Assembly (NCBI RefSeq): GCF_016294135.1
Contig: NZ_JAEDCO010000004.1
Coordinates: 13,146-77,145 of the forward strand
Reading direction: 5' to 3'
Length of the DNA: 64,000 nucleotides
DNA from: Methanobrevibacter ruminantium
Lineage (GTDB): Archaea; Methanobacteriota; Methanobacteria; Methanobacteriales; Methanobacteriaceae
In this document: in pieces, positions 1 through 8,897 of the stretch
How positions within the stretch are numbered: position 1 is the first letter of the stretch
How the letters are laid out: every line of letters starts with the position of its first letter
Notes under the pieces: model-generated
What the model was told of the DNA's origin: nothing
Database searches by the model: none
The model's input: only the letters and a program-made list of their open reading frames with translations
Made by a program: the position numbers and the translations under genes

Positions 1-111
1 ATCAATTTTTATCCTTATTCTAATAGATCTTTTTACTTTTTTTTTTAAATATGTATTAAAAAAATTTAAATTAATAAAATGAGTTTATATTTATTAGTAA
101 AATTAGCATTA

Positions 112-138
112 AGTCAAATAAGTCAAATAAGTCAAATA
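112..138. repeat. Three tandem copies of a 9-bp unit
   Basis: The unit agtcaaata occurs three times back to back in AT-rich DNA downstream of the zinc-finger gene on the minus strand. No coding or regulatory role is visible. It is one of several short tandem repeats in gaps of this window and probably arose by replication slippage. Confidence 0.7.
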
Positions 139-190
139 AGTAAAAAAAGAAAAAGAATAAAAATTAATTGAAGTGTTAAAAAAAGAAAAG

Positions 191-211
191 ATAGAGAAAT
201 AATTTCTCTAT
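191..211 (-). terminator. Hairpin plus T-run terminator of the zinc-finger membrane gene
   Basis: A perfect 10-bp inverted repeat (atagagaaat / atttctctat) lies just past the stop codon at 220. On the minus strand it is followed by a T-rich run. This is the classical intrinsic-terminator layout and recurs at other gene ends here. Confidence 0.7.
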
Positions 212-219
212 TATTTTAA

Positions 220-1407
220 TTAATTCAATACGTTAGTAATGAATTCTCCAGGATTTTGGACTAATCCTGTAAGAGCTTCTATGAAACCAGCGTAATCTCC
301 ACTTAATCTGAATAAGTAAATTACATATAAGATAAGTAATAGTATTAAAATGATTAAGATGATTGCAAGAAGGATTTCAGTGAATGAAAGTTTTTCGCTT
401 TCTTCTTCCACTGGATATTTGTGCATCTCTTGGATATTTTCTAGTTCATCATAGTCATCATAATCGTATTTTGATTTTTTAGATCTTCTGAAGCGACCTC
501 TTTTTTTGCTTTGCTGTTCTAGTTCGTAGTTTCTTTCAATTCTTCTTTTGAGTTCCTCATAACTTTCAGCATCTCTTTGAGGAACTCTTCTTCTATTATG
601 GGATGGAACTATAAAGTCTTCTTCGTATTCATCTCTAGGGTTGATATAATATTCATCATCCCTTGGATAATTTCTAGGTCTTTGTCTTCTAGGTGCTTCC
701 TCATATGCTGCACGTTCTTTTTTCGCTTGTTTCTTCCTTCTCCTTTTTTCTTTAGGAGCTCTAGACCTAGGAGGTTCTTCAACAACTTCTTCAAGAAGTT
801 CTGGAGGAACTACATCCTCTTCTTCATCATAATATAAATCTTCTAAATATCTTTCATATTTTGCTTCAAGTTCATTACTTGGGGTTTCACTAGGAATTGG
901 TTCATAATAATAATCCTCATCTATGTCTCCAGTATGAATAGGTTCAATAGGAGGTCTGGTTGGTTGAGGTTTTGCTTTAAGTTTTCTTTCCTGTTCCCTA
1001 TATTCCGGTACAGGTTCAGGAATAGGTTCAGGATTTTCGTAATAGCTATCCTCATCTCCATCTTCTTCGTAAGTTTCAACATATGCAGTTTCATATTCAT
1101 AATCAGTTTCAAAGTTTTCAGGAGCTTTGTCAACTGGTTTTGCAATCTCTTCTGCAACTTGACGTTCCTCTGCTTGAATTGGAGTAATTGGTTCAAATAA
1201 ATCTGCAGGTTCTTCATCTACTTCTGCAGTTTTTAGAGAATCTGCTTTAGTTTCTTCTGCCACCATGGTTTTTGCAATGATGTCATTTAAACAATCTTTA
1301 CAATAAATGCTTCCACCAATCTCCACACTACACTCTGGACAAATTGCTTTTCCACAAAATGAACAATTTGCCACAGCCTCTCTATCTGGGTGATTATGAC
1401 ATTCCAT
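220..1407 (-). CDS. Zinc-finger protein with long acidic linker and C-terminal membrane anchor
   Basis: Unknown function. Residues 3-39 hold paired metal ligands (C3/H6, C15/C18, C23/C26, C36/C39) in a B-box-like zinc-finger spacing. Residues of about 50-330 are low-complexity, rich in Glu, Asp, Tyr, Pro and Arg/Lys, and probably disordered, with runs of basic residues such as EKRRRKKQAKKER. A single strongly hydrophobic helix at about 341-366 is followed by about 29 residues. The protein is therefore probably anchored by its C-terminus with the zinc finger in the cytoplasm. The layout resembles the zinc-ribbon/NERD protein at 23153-25027, and both contain a PIH motif within acidic sequence. 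The gene appears monocistronic with its own hairpin terminator. The ATG start puts the first Cys at residue 3; the ribosome site is weak. Confidence 0.75.
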   Translation of the reverse strand: MECHNHPDREAVANCSFCGKAICPECSVEIGGSIYCKDCLNDIIAKTMVAEETKADSLKTAEVDEEPADLFEPITPIQAEERQVAEEIAKPVDKAPENFETDYEYETAYVETYEEDGDEDSYYENPEPIPEPVPEYREQERKLKAKPQPTRPPIEPIHTGDIDEDYYYEPIPSETPSNELEAKYERYLEDLYYDEEEDVVPPELLEEVVEEPPRSRAPKEKRRRKKQAKKERAAYEEAPRRQRPRNYPRDDEYYINPRDEYEEDFIVPSHNRRRVPQRDAESYEELKRRIERNYELEQQSKKRGRFRRSKKSKYDYDDYDELENIQEMHKYPVEEESEKLSFTEILLAIILIILILLLILYVIYLFRLSGDYAGFIEALTGLVQNPGEFITNVLN

Positions 1408-1575
1408 ATTAACACTTCATTTTTGTCCTTGTTTATTATATTATGAGAAAAAATATAACTTAGTGTTATATCATTATAGTGTTATATATTTTTAGTTTTA
1501 ATTATTATTAAATTTATCTTTTAAAATTTTTTTTATTTTTTTTTAATTTTTTCGTTGTATCTTTTTTCAGTCTCA

Positions 1576-1821
1576 TTATTTTGAAATATCTTTTTCATTT
1601 GTTTTCTTCATTATTTCTTCAGCTAATATTTCAGAAGCTATGAGATCATCTGCTGTAGCTAAAAAACTGCCTAACTTATCACTTTCAATTTTGAAATTTA
1701 TTACATTTCCATCCAAGACGCTTTGTACAAATCCTTCATTATCCACTTCAAGGGATTTATAGACAATTTCAGCGTATTGGGAATCTTTATATTCCATTTT
1801 AATATTTGATTTGATGTTCAT
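1576..1821 (-). CDS. pcc1: KEOPS complex subunit Pcc1
   Basis: An 81-residue protein of the Pcc1 family, the small dimerising subunit of KEOPS, which with Kae1, Bud32 and Cgi121 makes the t6A37 modification of ANN-decoding tRNAs. The length and pattern fit the family: an N-terminal strand region, a central SVLDGNVINFKIESDK strand pair and a C-terminal helix with LATADDLIASEILAEEI, which resembles the family pattern of a one-layer sheet packed on two helices. The start ATG follows an AGGTAAAAGG ribosome site. The gene is divergent from rpl10e across a long gap. The kae1-bud32 genes are not in the window. The assignment rests on sequence pattern alone for a short protein. Confidence 0.75.
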   Translation of the reverse strand: MNIKSNIKMEYKDSQYAEIVYKSLEVDNEGFVQSVLDGNVINFKIESDKLGSFLATADDLIASEILAEEIMKKTNEKDISK

Positions 1822-2374
1822 CCTTTTACCTGATAAATTTTTTAAGAAATTAAAATTCTAATACAATCATTGTTTTGTAATTTCAATTATAAATTTTTTA
1901 ATCATTTTATTTTTATTTTCATTTTAACATTTTTTTAATCATCATTATTTTAAATTCATATGATATCTTAAAATTATATATGATATAGGGTAACATTTAT
2001 TAATGTTTAAAAAAATATATAGTAACATTCTATCTAACTTTATAAATTAATAATATATAATATTCATATATTAAAATCAATTATTAATTTTCTCAATTTT
2101 ATATGGCTAGGATAGGAAAGTATGATAATAAGAATATAATTATAGCTTATATTTTCTTAATATGGGATTATACTTTGCAAAATAGCTATTATTTCTTTGT
2201 TCTGATAGAACAATTACTTTTCGGCTTTTAGCTGATTAAAAAATTTCAAGAATTTTTGTGTATTTTAGATTAGAACTTAATAAAGCATTAATAATGTGCA
2301 ATATTTAGAAATAGCTTTGTACAATAGCTTTCCACACAATAAATTCTTAATTATGATTATATGGAGGACTAGTA
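1822..2374. other. Gap between pcc1 and rpl10e with promoter and structured leader
   Basis: The first half is nearly pure A/T. It contains AACATT-N4-AATGTT at 1992-2007 and a TATA-like element at about 2039-2046 pointing towards rpl10e. If transcription starts about 25 bp downstream, rpl10e has a leader of about 300 nt. That leader region (listed separately) is less AT-rich than other gaps and holds several inverted repeats. Confidence 0.5.
2115..2345 (+). ncRNA. Candidate structured leader or small RNA upstream of rpl10e
   Basis: Several local helices can be drawn. A 10-bp stem pairs about 2117-2126 with 2167-2176 (one G-U) and encloses a second helix. A perfect 6-bp hairpin, TTGTTC/GAACAA, lies at 2197-2213. 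A 5-bp hairpin, TCGGC/GCTGA with one G-U, lies at 2221-2235. There is no open reading frame of note. The position directly before a ribosomal protein gene suggests a cis-acting leader, but a free-standing RNA is equally possible. It matches no RNA family known to me. Confidence 0.3.
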
Positions 2375-2857
2375 ATGGTTCGTGCTTATTCAAGAAGAGA
2401 ATATATTAGAAAAATACCAAATAACAGAATTGTTCAATATGATATGGGTAACTTATCCGAAGATTTCCCTGTAAGAGTATCCTTAGCAGTTAAAAAACCA
2501 GCTCAAATTAGACACAATGCTTTAGAAGCAGCTCGTATTGCTTCTAACAGATACATGCAAAGATCTGCTGGTAGATTAGGATACCACTTAAAATTAAGAG
2601 TATACCCTCACAACATCGTAAGAGAAAACCCTATGGCAACCGGTGCAGGTGCGGACAGGGTACAAAGTGGTATGAGAAACGCTTTCGGTAAAGCGATTAG
2701 TGTAGAAGCTTTAGTAAAAACCAATCAAAAAATCATGTCTATTGATGTAAACCCTAAAAACTTCCAAGACGCTAAAACCGCTTTAAAAAGAGCAGGTATG
2801 AAAATGCCTGTATCTTGTAGAATTGTTATTGAAAAAGGTGCAGATTTAGTCAAATAA
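2375..2857 (+). CDS. rpl10e: 50S ribosomal protein L10e (uL16 family)
   Basis: A 160-residue archaeal uL16 that binds 23S rRNA near the peptidyl-transferase and tRNA elbow sites of the large subunit. Family features include the basic N-terminus (RAYSRREYIRKIP), the LAVKKPAQIRHNALEAARIASNRY helix region and the GAGADRVQSGMRNAFGK segment. The length is normal for archaeal L10e. The ATG has a strong GGAGG site 8 bp upstream. The gene is alone, with the pcc1 gene divergent upstream and ppsA downstream on the same strand after a 180-bp gap. The long leader in front may regulate it. Confidence 0.95.
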   Translation: MVRAYSRREYIRKIPNNRIVQYDMGNLSEDFPVRVSLAVKKPAQIRHNALEAARIASNRYMQRSAGRLGYHLKLRVYPHNIVRENPMATGAGADRVQSGMRNAFGKAISVEALVKTNQKIMSIDVNPKNFQDAKTALKRAGMKMPVSCRIVIEKGADLVK

Positions 2858-3037
2858 GTCTTGGGCTGTTTGAAAAATCTCTAAATTTTTCATTTATCAA
2901 TATTCTTAATTTTAATTTAATAAAAAATTAAAAATCTTAAAATATATTTATTTGGACTTTAATTTAATATCCAAACGTCATAATCATTCAATTATTGAAA
3001 ATTGATTAAGGACTATTGTTTAAAAAGGAGCAGAACA

Positions 3038-5320
3038 ATGTACGTTAAAAAATTTGAAGATTTAAGTAAAGATGATTTAGGTATTGCTGGCGGTAAAGGT
3101 GCTAATTTAGGTGAATTAACCCAAGCAGGTATTCCAGTCCCTCCAGGATTTGTTGTGACCTCTAAAACTTATGATAAATTTATGAGAGACACTGGAATTT
3201 TTAGCAAGGTTATGGATATTTTAGACCAAGTAGATATTAATAACACTAAAGAGCTTCAAGAAGCTGCAGAAAAAATTAAAACAATTATCATTGAAACTCC
3301 TATACCTGATGGAATTTCCACTTACATTACTGAAGCTTACAACCAATTATCCGAAAGAGTTGGAGAAGAAGATGGTGCTGATGTAGCTATTCGTTCTTCC
3401 GCAACTGCTGAAGACTTGCCAGAAGCTTCATTTGCAGGTCAACAAGATACTTTCTTGCACGTTCAAGGATTAGATAATGTAATTGAATATGTAAGAAAAT
3501 GTTGGGCTTCCTTATTTGAAGCAAGAGCTATTTTCTACAGAGAAGAAAATGACTTTGAACACTCTCAAGTTTACATTGCAGTAGTTGTTCAACAAATGGT
3601 AGATTCCGATAAGGCAGGTGTTATGTTTACTGTAAACCCCTCCACTGGTGAAAACATTGCTTTAATCGAAGGTTCTTGGGGACTTGGTGAATCTGTAGTT
3701 AGCGGATCTGTAACTCCTGATAACTACGCTGTAGATAAAGAAACTAATGAAGTATTAAATGTTACCATTAGTGACAAGAAAACTATGTTCACTAATGAAG
3801 AAGGCGGAACCTCCATTCAAGTTGATGTTCCTGAAGATTTAAGGAAAGAAAGAGTTTTATCTGATGAGGAATTATTAGAGCTTGTTGCAATGGCTAAAAG
3901 AGTAGAAGGTCATTACGGCAAACCTCAAGATACTGAATGGGCATTCCATGATGGAAACTTATTTTTATTACAATCCAGACCAATTACTACCTTAGGCGAT
4001 TCTAAGAAAGAAGAAGCTGAAGAGGAAGAAGTGGATTTAGAAGTTTTAATCAGAGGTCTTGGTGCAAGTCCTGGTTTAGCATCAGGTACTGTTAAAGTTA
4101 TTTTAAGTCTTGATGAACTTGATAAGGTTCAAGATGGAGATGTAATGGTAACCACTATGACCACTCCTGATATGGTGCCAGCTATGAAAAGAGCTACCGG
4201 TATTGTAACTGATGAAGGTGGAGTAACCTGTCACGCAGCTATTATCTCAAGAGAATTAGGAATTCCTTGTGTAGTAGGTACTGGAGACGCAACAACTACC
4301 TTAAAAGAAAATGATGAAGTTACTGCTGACGGTAAAAAGGGTTTAGTATACAAAGGTATCATTAAAGGTGCTGAAAGTGAGGAAGCAAGTGCTGGTGCAG
4401 TTCAAGTGTCTGCAACTCCTTTAATCACTGTAACCGAAGTTAAAGCTAATGTAAGTATGGCTGAAGCAGCTCCAAAAGCAGCAGCAACCGGTGCAGATGG
4501 TGTAGGATTGCTCAGAACTGAACACATGATGTTATCCACTGGTGTTCACCCAAGAAAATTCATCCTTGATGGTGAAGAAGACAAATTGGTTGATACAATT
4601 GCTGAAGGTGTTTTAAAAGTAGCAGATGAATTCTATCCAAAACCTGTGTGGTACAGAACTCTTGATGCTCCTACTGATGAGTTCATCACCCTTGAAGGTG
4701 GGGAAAATGAACCTAGAGAACACAACCCAATGTTAGGTTGGAGAGGTATCAGAAGAGAATTGGATGAACCTGAAATCTTAAAAGCAGAATTCAAAGCAAT
4801 TAAAAAGCTTCACGATAAAGGTTACAAAAACATTGGAATCATGATTCCATTATCACAACATCCTTCTGAACTCAGAAGAGCTAAGGAATTATGCAGAGAG
4901 GTAGGTATGGAACCTCAAGTGGATGTTGAATTTGGTATGATGGTTGAAATTCCTGCAGCAGCTATCTTGATTGATGAATACATTGCAGAAGGAATTGACT
5001 TTGTAAGTCTTGGTACCAATGACTTGACTCAATACACTCTTGCAGTAGACAGAAACAATGAGTTTGTTGCAAAACACTATCGCGAAGAACACCCTGCAGT
5101 AATGGCTTTAATTGAAAGAACCATTAAGCATTGTGCAGCAGCAGGTGTAACTTGCAGTATCTGTGGTCAAGCAGGCAGTGTACCTCATATTGTTGAAAAA
5201 CTTGTTAAATTTGGAATTACCAGTGTATCTTCCAATACTGATGCAGTAGAAGAAGTAAGAAAAACTGTTGCAAGAGCTGAAAAGAAAATCATGCTTGATG
5301 CAGCAAGAAAACAATTATAA
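3038..5320 (+). CDS. ppsA: Phosphoenolpyruvate synthase
   Basis: Makes PEP from pyruvate and ATP, releasing AMP and phosphate; in a methanogen this is the gluconeogenic step after acetyl-CoA carboxylation to pyruvate. The order is the standard one: N-terminal ATP-grasp-like PEP/pyruvate-binding domain (GGKGANLGELTQ; IRSSATAEDLPEASFAGQQDT), the swivelling phosphohistidine domain with TCHAAIISRELGIPCVVG and catalytic H399, then the C-terminal TIM barrel with GLLRTEHM and SICGQAGS. The length of 760 residues is normal. An upstream in-frame TTG at 3002 exists, but the ATG at 3038 has AGGAG 7 bp upstream and gives the usual MYVKKFEDL start. A hairpin terminator follows. Confidence 0.95.
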   Translation: MYVKKFEDLSKDDLGIAGGKGANLGELTQAGIPVPPGFVVTSKTYDKFMRDTGIFSKVMDILDQVDINNTKELQEAAEKIKTIIIETPIPDGISTYITEAYNQLSERVGEEDGADVAIRSSATAEDLPEASFAGQQDTFLHVQGLDNVIEYVRKCWASLFEARAIFYREENDFEHSQVYIAVVVQQMVDSDKAGVMFTVNPSTGENIALIEGSWGLGESVVSGSVTPDNYAVDKETNEVLNVTISDKKTMFTNEEGGTSIQVDVPEDLRKERVLSDEELLELVAMAKRVEGHYGKPQDTEWAFHDGNLFLLQSRPITTLGDSKKEEAEEEEVDLEVLIRGLGASPGLASGTVKVILSLDELDKVQDGDVMVTTMTTPDMVPAMKRATGIVTDEGGVTCHAAIISRELGIPCVVGTGDATTTLKENDEVTADGKKGLVYKGIIKGAESEEASAGAVQVSATPLITVTEVKANVSMAEAAPKAAATGADGVGLLRTEHMMLSTGVHPRKFILDGEEDKLVDTIAEGVLKVADEFYPKPVWYRTLDAPTDEFITLEGGENEPREHNPMLGWRGIRRELDEPEILKAEFKAIKKLHDKGYKNIGIMIPLSQHPSELRRAKELCREVGMEPQVDVEFGMMVEIPAAAILIDEYIAEGIDFVSLGTNDLTQYTLAVDRNNEFVAKHYREEHPAVMALIERTIKHCAAAGVTCSICGQAGSVPHIVEKLVKFGITSVSSNTDAVEEVRKTVARAEKKIMLDAARKQL

Positions 5321-5335
5321 TTCTAAATTGACTTG

Positions 5336-5361
5336 GATTTAAAAGTTAAATCTTTTAAATC
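5336..5361 (+). terminator. ppsA terminator
   Basis: A perfect 10-bp inverted repeat (gatttaaaag / cttttaaatc, 6-nt loop) starts 15 bp past the ppsA stop and is followed by a T-rich tract. It is a typical hairpin plus U-tract signal. Confidence 0.75.
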
Positions 5362-5529
5362 TTTATTTTTTTATTTTTAAATTATTTATTATTTTTTTAA
5401 TATTATTTTAATTAATTGACTTCTTTTTGTTATTTTCCATAAATTTATTAAGCAGTTGTTTTAATAGTATTAAAAAATAATAAATTCTGGATTTTGATAA
5501 TGAATTTATTTTAACTCAAGGTAATTTTT

Positions 5530-6696
5530 ATGAATGAAAAACCAATATCTCATGATGAAATTTTCAATCAATTGGATAAATTTCAGGCAATGGATTGCAA
5601 ATATTCTGATGGCAGGATTTTAGGTTCTATGTGTACAGAAGCGCATCCTATTGCTAAAGAGGCTTTTTTCAAATTTATAGATTCCAATTTAGGAGACCCT
5701 GGTCTATTTAAGGGAACCAAATTATTGGAAGATAAGGTCTTAAAGATGATTGGATCCTTCTTATCCATTGAAAATCCTGTTGGCCATATGGTAACTGGTG
5801 GTACTGAAGCCAATATCATGGCAATAAGGGCTGCAAGAAATCTTGCAAGAGATAATAAGGGAATTAGAAAAGGAGAATTAATAGTTCCTAAATCAGCTCA
5901 TTTTTCCTTTAAGAAAGCAGCAGATATGCTTGATTTGAAATTGATTCGTGTAGACTTGGATGAGAATTACCGTATTGATCCTAAATCTGTTGAAGAGAAC
6001 ATCAATGAAAATACTGTAGCTATTGTAGGTATTGCAGGCACTACTGAGCTTGGAATGATTGATCCTATAGAAGACTTATCTAAAATAGCTATTCGAAATG
6101 ATATTCATCTACATGTGGATGCAGCATTCGGTGGTTTTTCAATTCCTTTCCTAAAAGATAAAGGATATGGCTTACCAAACTTTGACTTTTCACTTGAAGG
6201 TGTCAAATCCATTACAGTAGATCCACATAAAATGGGGCTTTCACCAATTCCTTCCGGAGGAATTTTATTCAGGGACCAATCCTATTTGGATGCAATGTCT
6301 GTTGATTCCCCATACTTGACAATCAAAAATCAATCTACCATTGTAGGCACTCGTTTAGGCGCTTCTGCAGCTGCAACATATGCTGTAATGAGTTATTTAG
6401 GACAAGAGGGTTATGCAAATAATGCTATTGAAGCATTGGAAAAAACTCACTTTTTAGTAGATAATCTTAAAAAATTAGGTTATGAGCTTGTTGTCGAGCC
6501 TAAATTGAATATAGTTGCTTTCAATCACCCATATTTGGAGACTTTTGAATTGGCTCAATTGCTTGAGGAAAGAAATTGGAAAATATCCTGTTCTTCCTAT
6601 CCTAAAGCCATTAGAGTCATCTTAATGAATCATATTAAAAAGGAACATTTGATTGACCTTTTAAATGATTTGGATGAGATAAACAAATCTATTTAA
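5530..6696 (+). CDS. mfnA: L-tyrosine/L-aspartate decarboxylase MfnA
   Basis: A PLP-dependent group II decarboxylase. In methanogens it makes tyramine for methanofuran and can make beta-alanine from aspartate for coenzyme A. Visible features are MVTGGTEANIMAIRAARN (cofactor phosphate region), HVDAAFGGF with the PLP-ring Asp, and the Schiff-base lysine K234 in VDPHKMGLSPIPSGG. The length of 388 residues agrees with archaeal MfnA. The ATG follows an AAGGTAA site. It stands alone, downstream of the ppsA terminator, with a T-rich run after the stop. Which substrate dominates cannot be read from the sequence. Confidence 0.93.
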   Translation: MNEKPISHDEIFNQLDKFQAMDCKYSDGRILGSMCTEAHPIAKEAFFKFIDSNLGDPGLFKGTKLLEDKVLKMIGSFLSIENPVGHMVTGGTEANIMAIRAARNLARDNKGIRKGELIVPKSAHFSFKKAADMLDLKLIRVDLDENYRIDPKSVEENINENTVAIVGIAGTTELGMIDPIEDLSKIAIRNDIHLHVDAAFGGFSIPFLKDKGYGLPNFDFSLEGVKSITVDPHKMGLSPIPSGGILFRDQSYLDAMSVDSPYLTIKNQSTIVGTRLGASAAATYAVMSYLGQEGYANNAIEALEKTHFLVDNLKKLGYELVVEPKLNIVAFNHPYLETFELAQLLEERNWKISCSSYPKAIRVILMNHIKKEHLIDLLNDLDEINKSI

Positions 6697-7065
6697 TTAC
6701 TTTACTTTTTTTTAATTCTATTTTTTTAATATTTCTTTTTTTAATATTCTTTTTACAATATTCTATCTTTTTATATTCCTATACTTTTTATCTAATTTTT
6801 TAATTTTTCATCACATTTATAGGCTTTCATGTATATAATTAATATTTTTATATTATTTGCTTTGATGTAATTTCATTATATTAAATATATCTTAAATTAT
6901 TCTGTACTTTTTTAATAATGCATATGATTTAATTATTCGTTATTTTAATTAAAACATATTAAATTTTTTAGCAGATTTTCACTTTTACACAATTATTATT
7001 TTCCACACTTTAAAATAATTTTTTCATAGGAAAATTTTATAAATTTTAAAAAAATATCTAATTAT
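6697..7065. other. AT-rich gap with probable fumarase-beta promoter
   Basis: No gene seen. A T-rich run follows mfnA. A TATA-like element TTTTATAA at 7035-7042 lies 24-31 bp before the ATG at 7066, and no ribosome site lies between. This suggests that transcription starts at or next to the start codon. Confidence 0.5.
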
Positions 7066-7566
7066 ATGAAAAAAATACAAACTCCCCTTAGTGATGATGT
7101 TGTAAATGATTTGAAAGTTGGGGATAAGATATCTCTATCCGGTTTAATGTATTGCGGTAGAGATGCAGTATTGCCAAAATTAGCTAATTCTATAGAAAAC
7201 GATGATACAGAAGAATATCCTTTTGACTTTAAGGGTATGGCTATCATGCATACTGCATTTAGCGTTGCAGGAATTGCTCCAACTACAAGCAATAAGGCTG
7301 AAATAGAATCATCAATTCCAACATTATCCCGTGCTGGAGTGAAATTTCATATAGGAAAGGGATCTTTATCTGATGAGACAAAGGAAAGCTTAAATAAGTA
7401 TAATTCTGTTTTTATTGTCACTCCTCCAGTAGCTGCACTACTTACAAATAATGTCATTTCAAAAAAATGTGTGGCTTATGAAGAGGAAGGGATGGAAGCT
7501 TTCTTTGAATTGGAAGTTAAGGACATTCCAGGTATTGTCGCTATTGCTCATGGAGAGTCTTTATAG
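7066..7566 (+). CDS. fumB: Fumarate hydratase, beta subunit (class I, C-terminal type)
   Basis: The small subunit of the two-subunit iron-sulfur fumarase/tartrate dehydratase family. It interconverts fumarate and malate in the incomplete reductive branch from oxaloacetate towards 2-oxoglutarate. The family signature at the N-terminus is LKVGDKISLSGLMYCGRDAVLPKL; GIAPTTSNKAEIE corresponds to the usual GPTTS-type motif. The length of 166 residues is slightly short for the family. The [4Fe-4S] cluster ligands belong to the alpha subunit, whose gene is not in the window. There is no Shine-Dalgarno site and a TATA box lies at leaderless distance. The tartrate dehydratase beta subunit is the close alternative, but fumarase is expected in this lineage. 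Confidence 0.85.
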   Translation: MKKIQTPLSDDVVNDLKVGDKISLSGLMYCGRDAVLPKLANSIENDDTEEYPFDFKGMAIMHTAFSVAGIAPTTSNKAEIESSIPTLSRAGVKFHIGKGSLSDETKESLNKYNSVFIVTPPVAALLTNNVISKKCVAYEEEGMEAFFELEVKDIPGIVAIAHGESL

Positions 7567-7693
7567 CTTATTTTTCAGTTTGGATTAGATAATCCATTCT
7601 CTATTTTTCTCCCTATTATTTTTCAAATGCTCTTTTTAATTTTATATACTATTTTTTAGATAATATTAATTAGAACTTTTTAGGGGTATTTAA

Positions 7694-8815
7694 ATGCAAC
7701 GAAGGGGAACAACTAATCTGCCACTGCATGGAGGGCATACACCAAGATGGTTATTTGATAGAATGACTAATTTGTCTGGTGCAATTTCTGAAGTGGTGAT
7801 AGAAGAATATGGAACTAATGAATTCTTAAACAGAATATCTAATCCTTATTGGTTCCAAGCATTCTCATGTGTGATTGGTTTTGATTGGCATTCCTCTGGA
7901 ACAACTACAACCACCCTTGGTGCATTAAAATCCTCAATTGATCCAGAAAAGCATGGAATATATATCTCTGGAGGTAAAGGGGCTGCTTCCCGTAAAACTC
8001 CTCAAGGAATCGAAAGGGCAGGAGAGATATTCAATCTTAAAAGCTCTAATGTTGAAGACATGATTCATTCAAGCAAGTTATCTGCAAAGGTTGATAACTC
8101 ATGCCTACAGGACGGCTATAATTTATATGTCCATAATTTCTTCATCACTGAAAAAGGGAATTGGGCAGTAGTTCAGCAAGGAATGAACACTGCAACAAAA
8201 TATGCAAGGCGTTACCATTGGATGGGTGAAAATGTTACAAGTTTTTTAGAGGACCCTCATAATGGAATATCCTGTGATAAGAAAGAGACTGAATCTCTGA
8301 ATATGGCTTCTAAGGATAGTGTTGAAGCACAAAAGATTAGTGTTGATTTGATTAATGACAATCCGGACCATTTAAGGAGTTATTTTAAAAGAAAGGATTC
8401 TAATCAACTTCTTTTAACTGATTTTAGCATAGAAGAGACAAATTCCCTTACTTTGCCAGAACATCATCAAGTCTTGGATATGGATTTATCTGATAAGGAA
8501 TTTGAAGTTTTAAAGAATGCTTGGGAAATACAGCCGGAAAAGTATGAGGACTTGATTTTGCTTCAAGGTATCGGTCCTAAAAAAATAAGGGCGTTGGCTT
8601 TAATTTCTGATTTGGTCTTTGGAGAGCCTGCAAGTTGGAAGGATCCTGTAAAATATTCCTTTAGTCATGGGGGAAAAGACGGTTTTCCTTATCCTGTTGA
8701 TAGGGATGTTTATGACAATTCCATAGCTACTGTAAAGGATGCTCTTTATCAGGCAAAACTGGATAAGTATGATAAAATGAAAGCTTTAAAACGTTTGGAT
8801 GACTTTATTTCTTAG
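7694..8815 (+). CDS. DUF763 family protein with helix-hairpin-helix motif
   Basis: Function unknown; recognised as DUF763, a family common in archaea and thermophiles. Conserved-looking features include the N-terminal RRGTTNLPLHGGHTPRWLF, a central KTPQGIERAGEIF and the histidine/tryptophan-rich ATKYARRYHWMGE. A helix-hairpin-helix motif (LLQGIGPKKIRALAL, about 288-303) suggests DNA or structured RNA binding. At 373 residues it appears full length. The start ATG follows taggggt and gives the expected MQRRGTTNLPLHGG end. It ends with a perfect 11-bp hairpin. Nuclease or DNA-repair roles would be speculation. Confidence 0.8.
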   Translation: MQRRGTTNLPLHGGHTPRWLFDRMTNLSGAISEVVIEEYGTNEFLNRISNPYWFQAFSCVIGFDWHSSGTTTTTLGALKSSIDPEKHGIYISGGKGAASRKTPQGIERAGEIFNLKSSNVEDMIHSSKLSAKVDNSCLQDGYNLYVHNFFITEKGNWAVVQQGMNTATKYARRYHWMGENVTSFLEDPHNGISCDKKETESLNMASKDSVEAQKISVDLINDNPDHLRSYFKRKDSNQLLLTDFSIEETNSLTLPEHHQVLDMDLSDKEFEVLKNAWEIQPEKYEDLILLQGIGPKKIRALALISDLVFGEPASWKDPVKYSFSHGGKDGFPYPVDRDVYDNSIATVKDALYQAKLDKYDKMKALKRLDDFIS

Positions 8816-8845
8816 GTGTTATTAGATGTTATGGTGGGAAAGATA

Positions 8846-8871
8846 AATAAATTATTGTGAAATAATTTATT
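8846..8871 (+). terminator. Hairpin terminator between DUF763 and trm56
   Basis: A perfect 11-bp inverted repeat (aataaattatt / aataatttatt, loop gtga) lies 30 bp after the DUF763 stop and before a T-rich run. It sits between convergent genes and probably ends the plus-strand transcript. Confidence 0.7.
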
Positions 8872-8897
8872 CTTCTTTATTGAGTTTTTTTCTTGCA

